In this document: positions 24,928-32,609 of the stretch, one piece after another
Numbering within the stretch: the first letter of the stretch is position 1
Layout: each line of letters starts with the position of its first letter
Source: Bordetella parapertussis
GTDB taxonomy: Bacteria; Pseudomonadota; Gammaproteobacteria; Burkholderiales; Burkholderiaceae_C
NCBI GenBank assembly: GCA_945901125.1
Contig: CAMDKD010000028.1
Location: 1 to 34,652, forward strand
Direction: 5' to 3'
Length of the DNA stretch: 34,652 nucleotides
Translations under genes and position numbers: made by a program
The notes under the pieces: model-generated
Told to the model about the DNA's origin: nothing
Database searches by the model: none
What the model saw: only the letters and a program-made list of their open reading frames with translations

Positions 24928-25440
24928 TTACTTGGTGTCAAAACCAATGCCAGAGGGCTTGCTTGGGAAACCTTTGCCGTAATCAACTTTGACCGGTCTG
25001 GTTTGTCGACTTGCAAGACCCGGTTCAATGGGCAAGCCACGGTGAAGATTAAAGGCGTAGGCTTCAATGGCCAGCATTTCAGGCCCGCTCACATCCAATG
25101 CCTTGCCACCTTGGGGGTTTTGGATACACCAATTGGCCATTTCACGCCAAGTAACTACTCTATCGAAGGCAGTGTGATATTTGGGGAAAGTTTGCGGGTT
25201 TGACGCCGCAGCATCCGGATGGCAGTTGCCACAAGCCAAGCCGTTGTTTTGCGTTGTTGGATTACTACCGTGCCATATGTTGTAGCCCTCTTCTACTACT
25301 GCAAGAAGCTTTTTTTCTTGTGCTTTGAGTTCCTCTTTGGTGAAAGGCTCACGCGCGCTGGCTTGAAAATACAACGCTGATGTCGCAATCGTTAACAGGA
25401 TTGAACCAGTCAAAGATCTGAGGATATTTTTTGTTTTCAT
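24928..25440 (-). CDS. Periplasmic monoheme cytochrome c
   Basis: A 170-residue protein with a Sec signal (cleavage near QASA-RE at residues 26-31) and one haem c site, C70GNCH74. Downstream methionines at 101 and 122 are possible sixth ligands. The LACGNCHPDAAASNPQTFPKYH and VVTWREMANWCIQNP stretches resemble class I cytochromes found with exported oxidoreductases such as Sox-type systems, but I cannot place it in a named subfamily. GGAGG lies 10 bases before the ATG. It is the second gene of the run and follows the metallophosphoesterase across a GC-rich hairpin. Confidence 0.88.
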   Translation of the reverse strand: MKTKNILRSLTGSILLTIATSALYFQASAREPFTKEELKAQEKKLLAVVEEGYNIWHGSNPTTQNNGLACGNCHPDAAASNPQTFPKYHTAFDRVVTWREMANWCIQNPQGGKALDVSGPEMLAIEAYAFNLHRGLPIEPGLASRQTRPVKVDYGKGFPSKPSGIGFDTK

Positions 25441-25477
25441 GAATGAAACGCCTCCTTTTGTGGGTTAACTGAAAAGC

Positions 25478-25497
25478 GGCCCGCCATACGGCGGGCC
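25478..25497 (-). terminator. Intercistronic hairpin between metallophosphoesterase and cytochrome c genes
   Basis: GGCCCGCC and GGCGGGCC pair around a 4-base loop. On the minus strand a GCTTTTC tail follows. The stem is very stable but the T-run is short, so partial termination or mRNA processing that gives different expression of the two genes is plausible. Confidence 0.55.
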
Positions 25498-25514
25498 AAA
25501 CAACGACAATCTGA

Positions 25515-26525
25515 TTAGATTTTTATGCCATTCTTGAGGAATGGAGTAAGTGAGTCAGCGAAAGGCAAGTGCTGTGCTTTGCCGCCCTTAGGACTGAATG
25601 AAGCTTGCAAAGTTCCCATTCCGTCTTGTTCGTTACCTGGGTCAGCACGGTATTGCTGGCTTTCCGGGTACTTAACATTGATAGGCGGATAAGGCCATGG
25701 CCATGAAGTGCTCATGGCACCAATGGAGGTCATGTTGCCGATCTTGTTGTAAATGGTTTGATGGACATGGCCGTGGAAGGATGTCACATTCACAAACTTA
25801 GACAGAATCTTGCGAATTTCAGGTGCATCAGAAGTTTGGAAATTCCAACGGGGATAGTAGTCCCACAGCGGTGAATGGCTGAAGGTTACAACCGGTGTGT
25901 CTGGTGCCAAATTAGCCACATCCTTTTTCAGCCATTCCAATTGTTCAGCTTGAATTCCCCACAGACCGCCAATGGGTCCTTCCAGCATTTCCATGGCTTC
26001 CATGCGTTGCTTGTTGGTTAGACCCTTGTCGGTCCAGAAGTCCTTGACCAAAATGGAATTGAAGCCGATGAAATGGACACCTTTGTGATCAAAAGACCAG
26101 TAGTCTTTTCCAAACATGCCTTTCCAAGCTGCACCCATGTCCAGATACCAATCGTGCTCACCAGGAATCACCATCATCTTGGGTTTGAGGTTCGCAAGGA
26201 TTTTTTTACCTTTGGCCAATTGGTCTTCTGTGCCGTTTTGGGCAATATCACCGCCGTAGAGCACAAAGTCAGGTTGAATTTCTAATCCATTGACCTGAGC
26301 GACTGCATCTTCAAGTTGTAAGTCGAATTTGTGGCCATCTTGACTATACAAATGAGAGTCACTGATCATGGCCATTCTGAAAGGTGTCACCTTTTTGGAT
26401 CCGGCGTGGACCAAATCGATAACACCTAGGTTGATGCCGGCCGCGCCCGCTACCAAAGTTGATAAGCCGGCTTTTCCCGTGAGGCCTAAAAAATCACGTC
26501 TGCTGTGTTCTTTCTTTGTGTCCAT
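25515..26525 (-). CDS. Tat-exported calcineurin-like metallophosphoesterase
   Basis: A 336-residue phosphoesterase with a twin-arginine signal (HSRRDFLGLTGKAGLS) and cleavage near LVHAG. The metal motifs are all present: Asp56 and His58 (ISDSHLY), Asp93 (YGGDIAQN), the GEHD motif at 122-125, His217 (FSHSPL) and GHVH at 252-255. In GEHD a Glu replaces the usual Asn of GNH(D/E). It is likely a periplasmic binuclear-metal phosphomonoesterase or phosphodiesterase; the substrate is unknown. The ATG at 26525 follows GGAGA at a good distance and begins the Tat signal. It is first in the exported redox operon and diverges from a LysR gene. Confidence 0.9.
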   Translation of the reverse strand: MDTKKEHSRRDFLGLTGKAGLSTLVAGAAGINLGVIDLVHAGSKKVTPFRMAMISDSHLYSQDGHKFDLQLEDAVAQVNGLEIQPDFVLYGGDIAQNGTEDQLAKGKKILANLKPKMMVIPGEHDWYLDMGAAWKGMFGKDYWSFDHKGVHFIGFNSILVKDFWTDKGLTNKQRMEAMEMLEGPIGGLWGIQAEQLEWLKKDVANLAPDTPVVTFSHSPLWDYYPRWNFQTSDAPEIRKILSKFVNVTSFHGHVHQTIYNKIGNMTSIGAMSTSWPWPYPPINVKYPESQQYRADPGNEQDGMGTLQASFSPKGGKAQHLPFADSLTPFLKNGIKI

Positions 26526-26547
26526 GTTGTCTCCAAAGTTAAAAATT

Positions 26548-26577
26548 CCTTTTGTCATGAGGTGTTTGCACAAAAGG
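26548..26577 (-). promoter_or_regulatory. Leader hairpin upstream of the metallophosphoesterase gene
   Basis: CCTTTTGT (26548-26555) and ACAAAAGG (26570-26577) form a perfect 8-bp dyad around a 14-base loop. It ends 22 bp before the metallophosphoesterase ATG and lies inside the predicted 5' untranslated region. It may be an operator or an RNA element. Confidence 0.4.
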
Positions 26578-26624
26578 GTGTAAAGTGAGATTTGTATGAT
26601 AGGTAGTAACAAAGAAATAATAAA

Positions 26625-26652
26625 ATTAAATATTCTCGACTTAATTATTCAA
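26625..26652 (-). promoter_or_regulatory. Predicted sigma-70 promoter of the exported redox operon
   Basis: On the minus strand, TTGAAT (26647-26652) and TTTAAT (26625-26630) are spaced by 16 bp. This implies a leader of about 90 bases before the metallophosphoesterase start. Confidence 0.45.
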
Positions 26653-26656
26653 AAAA

Positions 26657-26669
26657 CAAATATCATTTG
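26657..26669. promoter_or_regulatory. Candidate LysR-type operator dyad
   Basis: CAAAT-ATC-ATTTG is a perfect 5-bp dyad with an AT-rich centre, just upstream of the predicted -35 of the operon and 26 bp before the LysR start. That is where a LysR-type regulator normally binds to activate the divergent operon and repress itself. There is no direct evidence beyond position and symmetry. Confidence 0.35.
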
Positions 26670-26695
26670 CGCTAAATAACGCTATAAACGGTCCT

Positions 26696-27688
26696 ATGTC
26701 ACTTCAAAAATCAGCCAATATCAAGCACTTGCTCACTTTTCAAAAAGTCGCACGTTCTGGCAATGTCAGCGTCGCAGCTTCCGAGCTTTTTTTGAGTCAG
26801 TCAGCAACCTCCATTCAACTGGCCAACCTTGAAGCCGCTGTTGGCACAAAGTTGATCAGCCGCGCCGGTCGCGGCGTTCGGCTCACAGACTCGGGTCAAA
26901 AATTATTGGTTTTGAGCGAGCGCATGTTGAGCTTGTGGCAAGAAATCAGCGATGAAATGGAGTCGTATTTGGGGGACTTTTCAGGCACTTTACGCATAGG
27001 CGCGGTGACCACGGCGGAATATTGGCTGCCGCATGTGCTGGTTAATTTTGTGAATTCACACCCCAGCGTCAAACTGAAATTGCACGTGGCCAACAAAGAA
27101 GAGATTGTGCGCAGCATGGTCGCCGATGAAATTGATTTGGCGGTGATGGGAAATCCTCCCGAGGACATCAAGGTGATGGCCCAAAGTTTTGCCAATAACC
27201 CGACGGCCTTTTTGGCCTCGCCTCATCATCCTTTGATGAAGAACGCACAAGTCAGCATGGCGATGCTGGCCAATGCGCGGATGTTGGTGCGGGAAAAGGG
27301 CTCAGGTGCGCGAGCATCGTTGGAGCAAATTTTCAAAGCTGTAGGCTTGAAGCTTCAAATTGGGTCTGAGCTCTCAAGCAATGAGTCCATCAAACAAATG
27401 TGCATTGCTGGCTTGGCGCCAGCCTACTTGTCTTTGCATTCATGTGCGCTTGAAATTCGCGCTGGCTTGCTGTCGGTCTTGCCTTTGCCGAACAACCCCT
27501 TGAATCGCCGCTGGTTTGTAGTTCACACACAAAAAAAGTCGCTTTCGCGGGTGGCATCTGTGTTCATGGCGCATTTGGTTGACCAAGGCGAACGAGAAAT
27601 TGACCAGCAATTGCAGCAAATTTCTAAGATGCCTTTGGAGAGCTTGGCTGGGTGGCGCATCCCATCATCCGTGTCGATTTTGTCTTGA
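26696..27688 (+). CDS. LysR-type transcriptional regulator (CbbR-like)
   Basis: A 330-residue LysR protein. The N-terminal winged helix-turn-helix spans about residues 9-70 (LLTFQKVARSGNVSVAASELFLSQSATSIQLANLEAAVG in pattern). A linker helix and a two-lobed effector domain follow, starting LRIGAVTTAEYWLPHVLVNF. The effector-domain opening resembles CbbR/RbcR regulators of carbon fixation genes, but no cbb genes are present. It is divergent from the exported redox operon with a 170-bp intergenic region, the classical layout for a regulator and its target. No strong ribosome-binding site precedes the ATG. The effector is unknown. Confidence 0.9.
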   Translation: MSLQKSANIKHLLTFQKVARSGNVSVAASELFLSQSATSIQLANLEAAVGTKLISRAGRGVRLTDSGQKLLVLSERMLSLWQEISDEMESYLGDFSGTLRIGAVTTAEYWLPHVLVNFVNSHPSVKLKLHVANKEEIVRSMVADEIDLAVMGNPPEDIKVMAQSFANNPTAFLASPHHPLMKNAQVSMAMLANARMLVREKGSGARASLEQIFKAVGLKLQIGSELSSNESIKQMCIAGLAPAYLSLHSCALEIRAGLLSVLPLPNNPLNRRWFVVHTQKKSLSRVASVFMAHLVDQGEREIDQQLQQISKMPLESLAGWRIPSSVSILS

Positions 27689-27749
27689 GTTGAATCTCAT
27701 CAAGTGACTTCAGCAGTTCGCTAAGCCAAAAAACACAGGCAATCGGCAA

Positions 27750-27783
27750 AACACCCCGCAAGGCGCGAACCTTGCGGGGTGTT
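27750..27783 (-). terminator. Rho-independent terminator after groEL
   Basis: AACACCCCGCAAGG and CCTTGCGGGGTGTT form a perfect 14-bp stem with a 6-base loop. On the minus strand a TTTT run ends it. It may also serve the convergent LysR gene. A second, weaker hairpin (CCCCGA/TCGGGG, about 27795-27813) lies closer to groEL and lacks a T-run. Confidence 0.9.
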
Positions 27784-27828
27784 ATCGTCATGGCCCCCGA
27801 TTCAAGTTCGGGGAGACGGAATGGGCAA

Positions 27829-29484
<1,656 letters not shown>

Positions 29485-29524
29485 GTTAGGACTCCAGAAA
29501 TATCAAATTAGGGTTACGGACACT

Positions 29525-29665
29525 TTTGTCGGGAAAAGAATTGCGTCGCGAGCGGACGTCAGGCTAGGCGCACCGCGCGCAGCCACCGCAACGTACTTTT
29601 GTACGTGAGGATGGCGAGCACAGAGCAACGACGCATGGCGTTCGCGCAGTAGCAATTACTTCTCG
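29525..29665. repeat. Long imperfect inverted repeat between groES and groEL
   Basis: The spacer is a quasi-palindrome centred on ACGTAC-TTTT-GTACGT (29591-29606). The outer ends also match in inverted fashion (TTGTCGGGAAAAGAATTGCG on the left against TGTCGAGAAGTAATTGC read from the right), with interrupted matches in between. The GC-rich core does not look coding. It may be a mobile or dispersed intergenic repeat, or an mRNA processing hairpin. Confidence 0.5.
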
Positions 29666-29946
29666 ACAACCGCGAAGAGGTCTTCTTCTTTCATCACCAG
29701 CAGTTCGTCGCCGTCAACTTTGACGGTCTGGCCGCTGTATTTGCCGAACAACACGCGGTCGCCGACTTTGACGCTCATGGCAGCCATTTCGCCTTTGTCG
29801 TTTTTCTTGCCCGGGCCGACGGCCAGGATTTCACCTTGGTCGGGCTTTTCAGCGGCGTTGTCGGGGATGACGATGCCGGAAGCGGTTTTGGTTTCGCTTT
29901 CAATGCGTTTGACGATCACACGATCGTGCAAAGGACGAAGTTTCAT
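29656..29946 (-). CDS. groES: Co-chaperonin GroES
   Basis: A 96-residue co-chaperonin that caps the GroEL ring. Family landmarks are MKLRPLHDRVIVKR at the start, the mobile loop ETKTASGIVIPDNAAEKPDQG, and GDRVLFGKYSG followed by DELLVMKEEDLFAVVE. The HrcA operator CIRCE lies 79 bp upstream of the ATG, so the operon is heat-regulated by HrcA. Confidence 0.99.
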   Translation of the reverse strand: MKLRPLHDRVIVKRIESETKTASGIVIPDNAAEKPDQGEILAVGPGKKNDKGEMAAMSVKVGDRVLFGKYSGQTVKVDGDELLVMKEEDLFAVVEK

Positions 29947-30024
29947 GGGTTCTCCTAAGGGATTCTAAAAATGACAAAAAAGGCACCATAGGTGCACAGA
30001 CTCAAACCAGTCTAAGCTTTATTG

Positions 30025-30051
30025 TTAGCACTCAACCGGCTAGAGTGCTAA
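30025..30051 (-). promoter_or_regulatory. CIRCE element (HrcA operator)
   Basis: A perfect TTAGCACTC-N9-GAGTGCTAA, matching the consensus at every position. It lies in front of groES. A TAACAA-like -10 overlaps it on the minus strand, so HrcA binding would block the start of groES-groEL transcription. Confidence 0.97.
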
Positions 30052-30160
30052 TGATAAGGGCAAAATGCAGAAATTCAAGTCCCGGCGTCAATGGCCGCTA
30101 GGGAATTGAGCTGTTTATTTAAACTTTGTTGCAGACGTACTTTTCTGAGGCCTGATAAAT

Positions 30161-30184
30161 TAATGTAGTATCATTGCTACATTA
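30161..30184 (+). promoter_or_regulatory. Palindromic operator of the toxin-antitoxin operon
   Basis: TAATGTAG-N8-CTACATTA is a perfect 8-bp inverted repeat 16 bp before the antitoxin start. Antitoxins of the Phd/FitA kind repress their own operon through such dyads. Confidence 0.75.
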
Positions 30185-30200
30185 GATAAAAGAGGTCTCC

Positions 30201-30455
30201 ATGAGCTTCACCACCATCACGGGCCGGGCATTCAATCAAGCGGTTAGCGAAGCCAAAAAAGCTGCCAATCTCGGGCCTGTCTTCATCACAGACCGGGGCC
30301 GCCCAGCGCATGTACTGATGAGCATGGCGACATACCAGCGGCTCACAGGCCAACATTCAAAAATTGCAGATTTGCTTTTCATGCCGGGCGCGCAAGACAT
30401 TGAGTTGGAAATACCAGGTCCCACAGAATTGGCCCGAGCCGCTGATTTAAGCTGA
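30201..30455 (+). CDS. Type II antitoxin, Phd/YefM-like
   Basis: An 84-residue antitoxin. The N-terminal fold contains FNQAVSEAKKAANLGPVFITDRGRPAHVLMS in pattern, the Phd/YefM DNA-binding domain in which a beta-strand reads TDRGRPAHVL. The C-terminal arm (IELEIPGPTELARAADLS) would wrap and inhibit the toxin. AGAGGT precedes the ATG. The last codon overlaps the toxin start (TGATG), so the two proteins are translationally coupled. Confidence 0.9.
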   Translation: MSFTTITGRAFNQAVSEAKKAANLGPVFITDRGRPAHVLMSMATYQRLTGQHSKIADLLFMPGAQDIELEIPGPTELARAADLS

Positions 30456-30880
30456 TGTATTTGCTGGACACCAACGTCATTTCAGAGCTGCGTAAAGTGG
30501 GATCCGGTCGGGCCAACGCCAGCGTCGCTCTGTGGGCTGACAGTGTTGACGCGGCTGACCTGTACATATCGGTAATCACGGTGCAAGAGCTGGAAATAGG
30601 TGTGGCTTTGGCGTTGCGAAAAGGTGCGCAGCAGGGTGCAGTACTGAGAAATTGGATGGATCGGCATGTATTGCCCGCCTTTGAAAACCGCATCTTGCCA
30701 GTTGACCTGGCGGTGGCGCAGCGCAGTGCGCAATTAAATGTACCGGCCCCCCGACCGGTCAGAGATGGCCTGATTGCCGCGACCGCGCTCGTGCACGCCA
30801 TGACTGTGGTGACTCGAAATGTGGCCGATTTTCAGCCTTGTGGCGTCAGCCTCATCAATCCATGGGACTGGGTTTTATAA
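30455..30880 (+). CDS. Type II toxin, VapC/FitB-like PIN-domain ribonuclease
   Basis: A 141-residue PIN-domain protein. The acidic active-site residues are Asp5 (MYLLDTNVISEL), Glu45 (ITVQELEIGV), Asp104 (VRDGLIAATA) and Asp125 (TRNVADF). Such toxins cut RNA, often initiator tRNA or other tRNAs, when the antitoxin is degraded. The EIGVALALRKGAQQGAVLRNWMDRHVL stretch is typical of the FitB/VapC subgroup. It is the second gene of the operon. An intact active site suggests the module is functional. Confidence 0.92.
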   Translation: MYLLDTNVISELRKVGSGRANASVALWADSVDAADLYISVITVQELEIGVALALRKGAQQGAVLRNWMDRHVLPAFENRILPVDLAVAQRSAQLNVPAPRPVRDGLIAATALVHAMTVVTRNVADFQPCGVSLINPWDWVL

Positions 30881-30937
30881 AGATAAGCACAGTTCTGCCG
30901 ATTTAATAAAACAAGTTTTTGCAAAGCAGGGGGTGCC

Positions 30938-31153
30938 ATGAGAATCGACGGAGTCAGCTTGAACCGGCCGCTCAACCGTGCGCAAGGCGCGATCAAAAAG
31001 GTCTCAGGCGTGAACAAACCCCTGACCATGGCGGTCGAAGAATTGCCCCATAACGCTTTGCCAGCAGAGACTGAGGCAGTGCGGGGCCGCCCGCATGACA
31101 AGCCGACTAACCGGCTGGATACATTGGGCAGCGAGGTTGATGTCTGGGTATGA
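30938..31153 (+). CDS. Small hypothetical protein next to the island boundary
   Basis: A 71-residue frame whose ATG is preceded by AGGGGGTG. Codon use is GC-rich like the chromosome. The product is basic and hydrophilic with no membrane segment and no domain I recognise. It ends 5 bp before the tRNA-Pro fragment. It could be a genuine small gene or a by-chance ORF. Confidence 0.4.
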   Translation: MRIDGVSLNRPLNRAQGAIKKVSGVNKPLTMAVEELPHNALPAETEAVRGRPHDKPTNRLDTLGSEVDVWV

Positions 31154-31158
31154 CTGGC

Positions 31159-31205
31159 TGGTCGGGGTGAGAGGATTCGAACCTCCGGTCTCTACGTCCC
31201 GAACG
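31159..31205 (-). other. 3' fragment of tRNA-Pro(CGG), probable island attachment site
   Basis: On the minus strand the 47 bases comprise a CGG anticodon loop (TTCGGGA) with its 3' stem half CGTAG, then variable and T-arm sequence (GGAGGTTCGAATCCTC), the acceptor strand CACCCCG and ACCA. Upstream of the anticodon loop there is no D-arm and no CGGGGTG 5' acceptor strand; the sequence turns abruptly AT-rich. Tyrosine recombinases usually use the anticodon-to-3'-end segment of tRNA genes as their crossover site. The fragment is therefore read as one junction of an integrated element that extends rightward. Confidence 0.8.
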
Positions 31206-31232
31206 CACCAAAATAGCAAAAATTATTATATA

Positions 31233-31273
31233 AATCAACAACTTACGTTGATTGTAGTTTAGTCTGTAGTTTA
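31233..31273. repeat. Inverted and direct repeats beside the attachment site
   Basis: AATCAAC-N7-GTTGATT (31233... to 31253) is a 7-bp dyad, and TGTAGTTTA occurs twice (31253-31261 and 31265-31273). They lie 28-68 bp inside the presumed island end. Clustered short repeats at this distance resemble arm-type integrase or excisionase sites. The rest of 31206-31402 is AT-rich and non-coding as far as I can see. Confidence 0.35.
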
Positions 31274-31402
31274 CCTAGTAGTCAACTTTTACCAAAGAAT
31301 TAGGTGTGGGAATAAAATTATTTTCACTCACAAATTGCAAATTAGCAACAAAAAAATTCTCTACGACGCAATCAATAAAACACGCAGTGTAGGCTATCTA
31401 TA

Positions 31403-31918
31403 TCAAACATACTTTGCTGGAAATGCTTGGCTTTGACGTTGCAAGCGAATTTGTTGAGGGGTTAAAGTGGTTTGAGCTTGTTTGCTCTGCTGCGGCAGTG
31501 GCGTACGACTGACTTGAATGGGCTGTTGGGCAGTTTGTGCAGCAAGTTGATTTGCGTTTTGAAGATTTTTTGAAGCAGTTGCCAAACCAGTTGCATTTGT
31601 AGGCGCAGTAGGCTTTTGTGGCGACTGAGGCTGTTGGGCTGTAGCTTGTGGGGCTTTAGCTGACGCGATTGGCTTGTCATTTTTGGGCACTGGTGCTGAC
31701 ACATGCTGCAATGGTGGGGGCAAGCGTTTGGCTGGTGTGGGTTTGGCTGTGCTTCTGCCACTACCGCGCTTGCTGGCAGACTTGCGAGCAGCAGCACGTT
31801 CTGCCTTTTGCTTTGCCTCAGCCTCTGCTTGCTGCGCCACAGCTGCCCATGTGTTGTCACTAATTGTTTTCCATAGTGTCAGTGCGTCATTTGCGCTGGA
31901 AAATTGTTTAAATCTCAT
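31403..31918 (-). CDS. Ala/Pro/Gln/Lys-rich protein of unknown function
   Basis: A 171-residue protein with an ordered-looking N terminus (FKQFSSANDALTLWKTISDNTWAAV) and then about 130 residues of Ala, Gln, Pro, Lys and Thr. It is basic and low in complexity, probably disordered, and has no signal peptide. The ATG at 31918 was chosen because a related decayed copy at 32340-32609 starts with the same Met-Arg. It is more GC-rich than the rest of the island. A nucleic-acid or scaffold role is possible but not shown. It diverges from the TM2 gene. Confidence 0.65.
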   Translation of the reverse strand: MRFKQFSSANDALTLWKTISDNTWAAVAQQAEAEAKQKAERAAARKSASKRGSGRSTAKPTPAKRLPPPLQHVSAPVPKNDKPIASAKAPQATAQQPQSPQKPTAPTNATGLATASKNLQNANQLAAQTAQQPIQVSRTPLPQQSKQAQTTLTPQQIRLQRQSQAFPAKYV

Positions 31919-31979
31919 GTTAATATATATCAAAATTTATAAGTTACTATTTTTTACATGAAAATATAAGGAGATTAAA

Positions 31980-32282
31980 ATGAATGACTTTGACATAAAC
32001 AATATAATTCGTGATTTAAATGATCAACAAAAAATGTTGTTTGCTATTGAATATCAATTTTCAAGCATCAATAAAAGAAGCGCAACAATTTGGGCTTTCT
32101 TTAATTTAGACAGGATTTATCTTGGTCAGATTTTTATTGGATTATTAAAGCTATTTACTGGAGGTGGCTTGGGAATTTGGTGGTTAATTGATGTTTTTTC
32201 TATTCAAAGTAGAGTAGATCAAATTAATCAAATGGTTGCAAATCAAATTTTTCGCTCAATCAATTCCAATAGAAATCCATAA
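31980..32282 (+). CDS. TM2 domain membrane protein
   Basis: A 100-residue protein with a soluble N-terminal half and a TM2 domain (FFNLDRIYLGQ, IGLLKLFTGGGLGIWWLIDVF in pattern) that gives two membrane helices joined by a tight turn. TM2 proteins are widespread and mostly uncharacterised. AAGGAG lies 6 bases before the ATG. Codon use is AT-rich, unlike the chromosome to the left, in keeping with acquired DNA. Confidence 0.85.
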   Translation: MNDFDINNIIRDLNDQQKMLFAIEYQFSSINKRSATIWAFFNLDRIYLGQIFIGLLKLFTGGGLGIWWLIDVFSIQSRVDQINQMVANQIFRSINSNRNP

Positions 32283-32323
32283 GAGATTTAATTCTTGGAA
32301 ATTTTAATTATAAATTATTCTTA

Positions 32324-32350
32324 GGAGCTAAAATGAAGTTTAATCTCTAA
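32324..32350 (+). pseudogene. Start-site stub: ribosome-binding site plus five codons
   Basis: GGAG at 32324-32327 is followed 5 bases later by ATG and a five-codon frame, MKFNL, ending in TAA at 32348-32350. The layout equals that of the exported-protein genes downstream (GGAG, AT-rich spacer, ATG-AAR-TTT). It may be the truncated beginning of such a gene, cut off where the decayed minus-strand copy begins. It could also be chance. Confidence 0.3.
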
Positions 32351-32609
32351 TGTAGTATATATTGGCTGCTAAAGAAGATACTGGCTCTGACACATGCTGC
32401 AGGGGTGGTGGCAAGCGTTTGGGTGGTATGGGTTTGGCTGTGCTTTTGCCAGCACCGCGCTTGCTGACAGATTTACGAGCAGCAGCTCGTTCAGCCTTTT
32501 GTTATGCATCAGCCTATGCTTGCTGTGCTATTGCTGCCCAAGTGTTGTCGCTAATGACTTTCCACAAAGCCATTGCGTCTTGAGCGTTTGCATATTCAAG
32601 GTATCTCAT
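32340..32609 (-). pseudogene. Decayed duplicate of the Ala/Pro/Gln-rich gene
   Basis: On the minus strand the frame from ATG 32609 reads RYLEYANAQDAMALWKVISD, then NTWAAIAQQA, stop, ADA, stop, QKAERAAARKSVSKRG. It continues as KRLPPPLQHVSEPV, after which similarity to the gene at 31403-31918 ends. The two in-frame stops are TAG (32514-32516) and TAA (32502-32504), and they replace Glu and Lys codons of the intact copy. The C-terminal two thirds is missing. It is clearly a paralogue that has lost function. Confidence 0.88.

Noticed and set aside
21770..27688. A full photosynthesis gene cluster
   Set aside because: PufC and HiPIP are present, but no pufL, pufM, light-harvesting, bch or crt gene is in the window, so phototrophy cannot be claimed.
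29591..29606. Terminator between groES and groEL
   Set aside because: The central hairpin has only a 6-bp stem with TTTT in the loop rather than after it, and groES and groEL are expected to be cotranscribed.
31159..31219. Complete tRNA-Pro gene
   Set aside because: Only the anticodon loop to CCA part is present. The matching 5' acceptor strand, the D-arm and the 5' anticodon stem are missing, and the sequence there is AT-rich.
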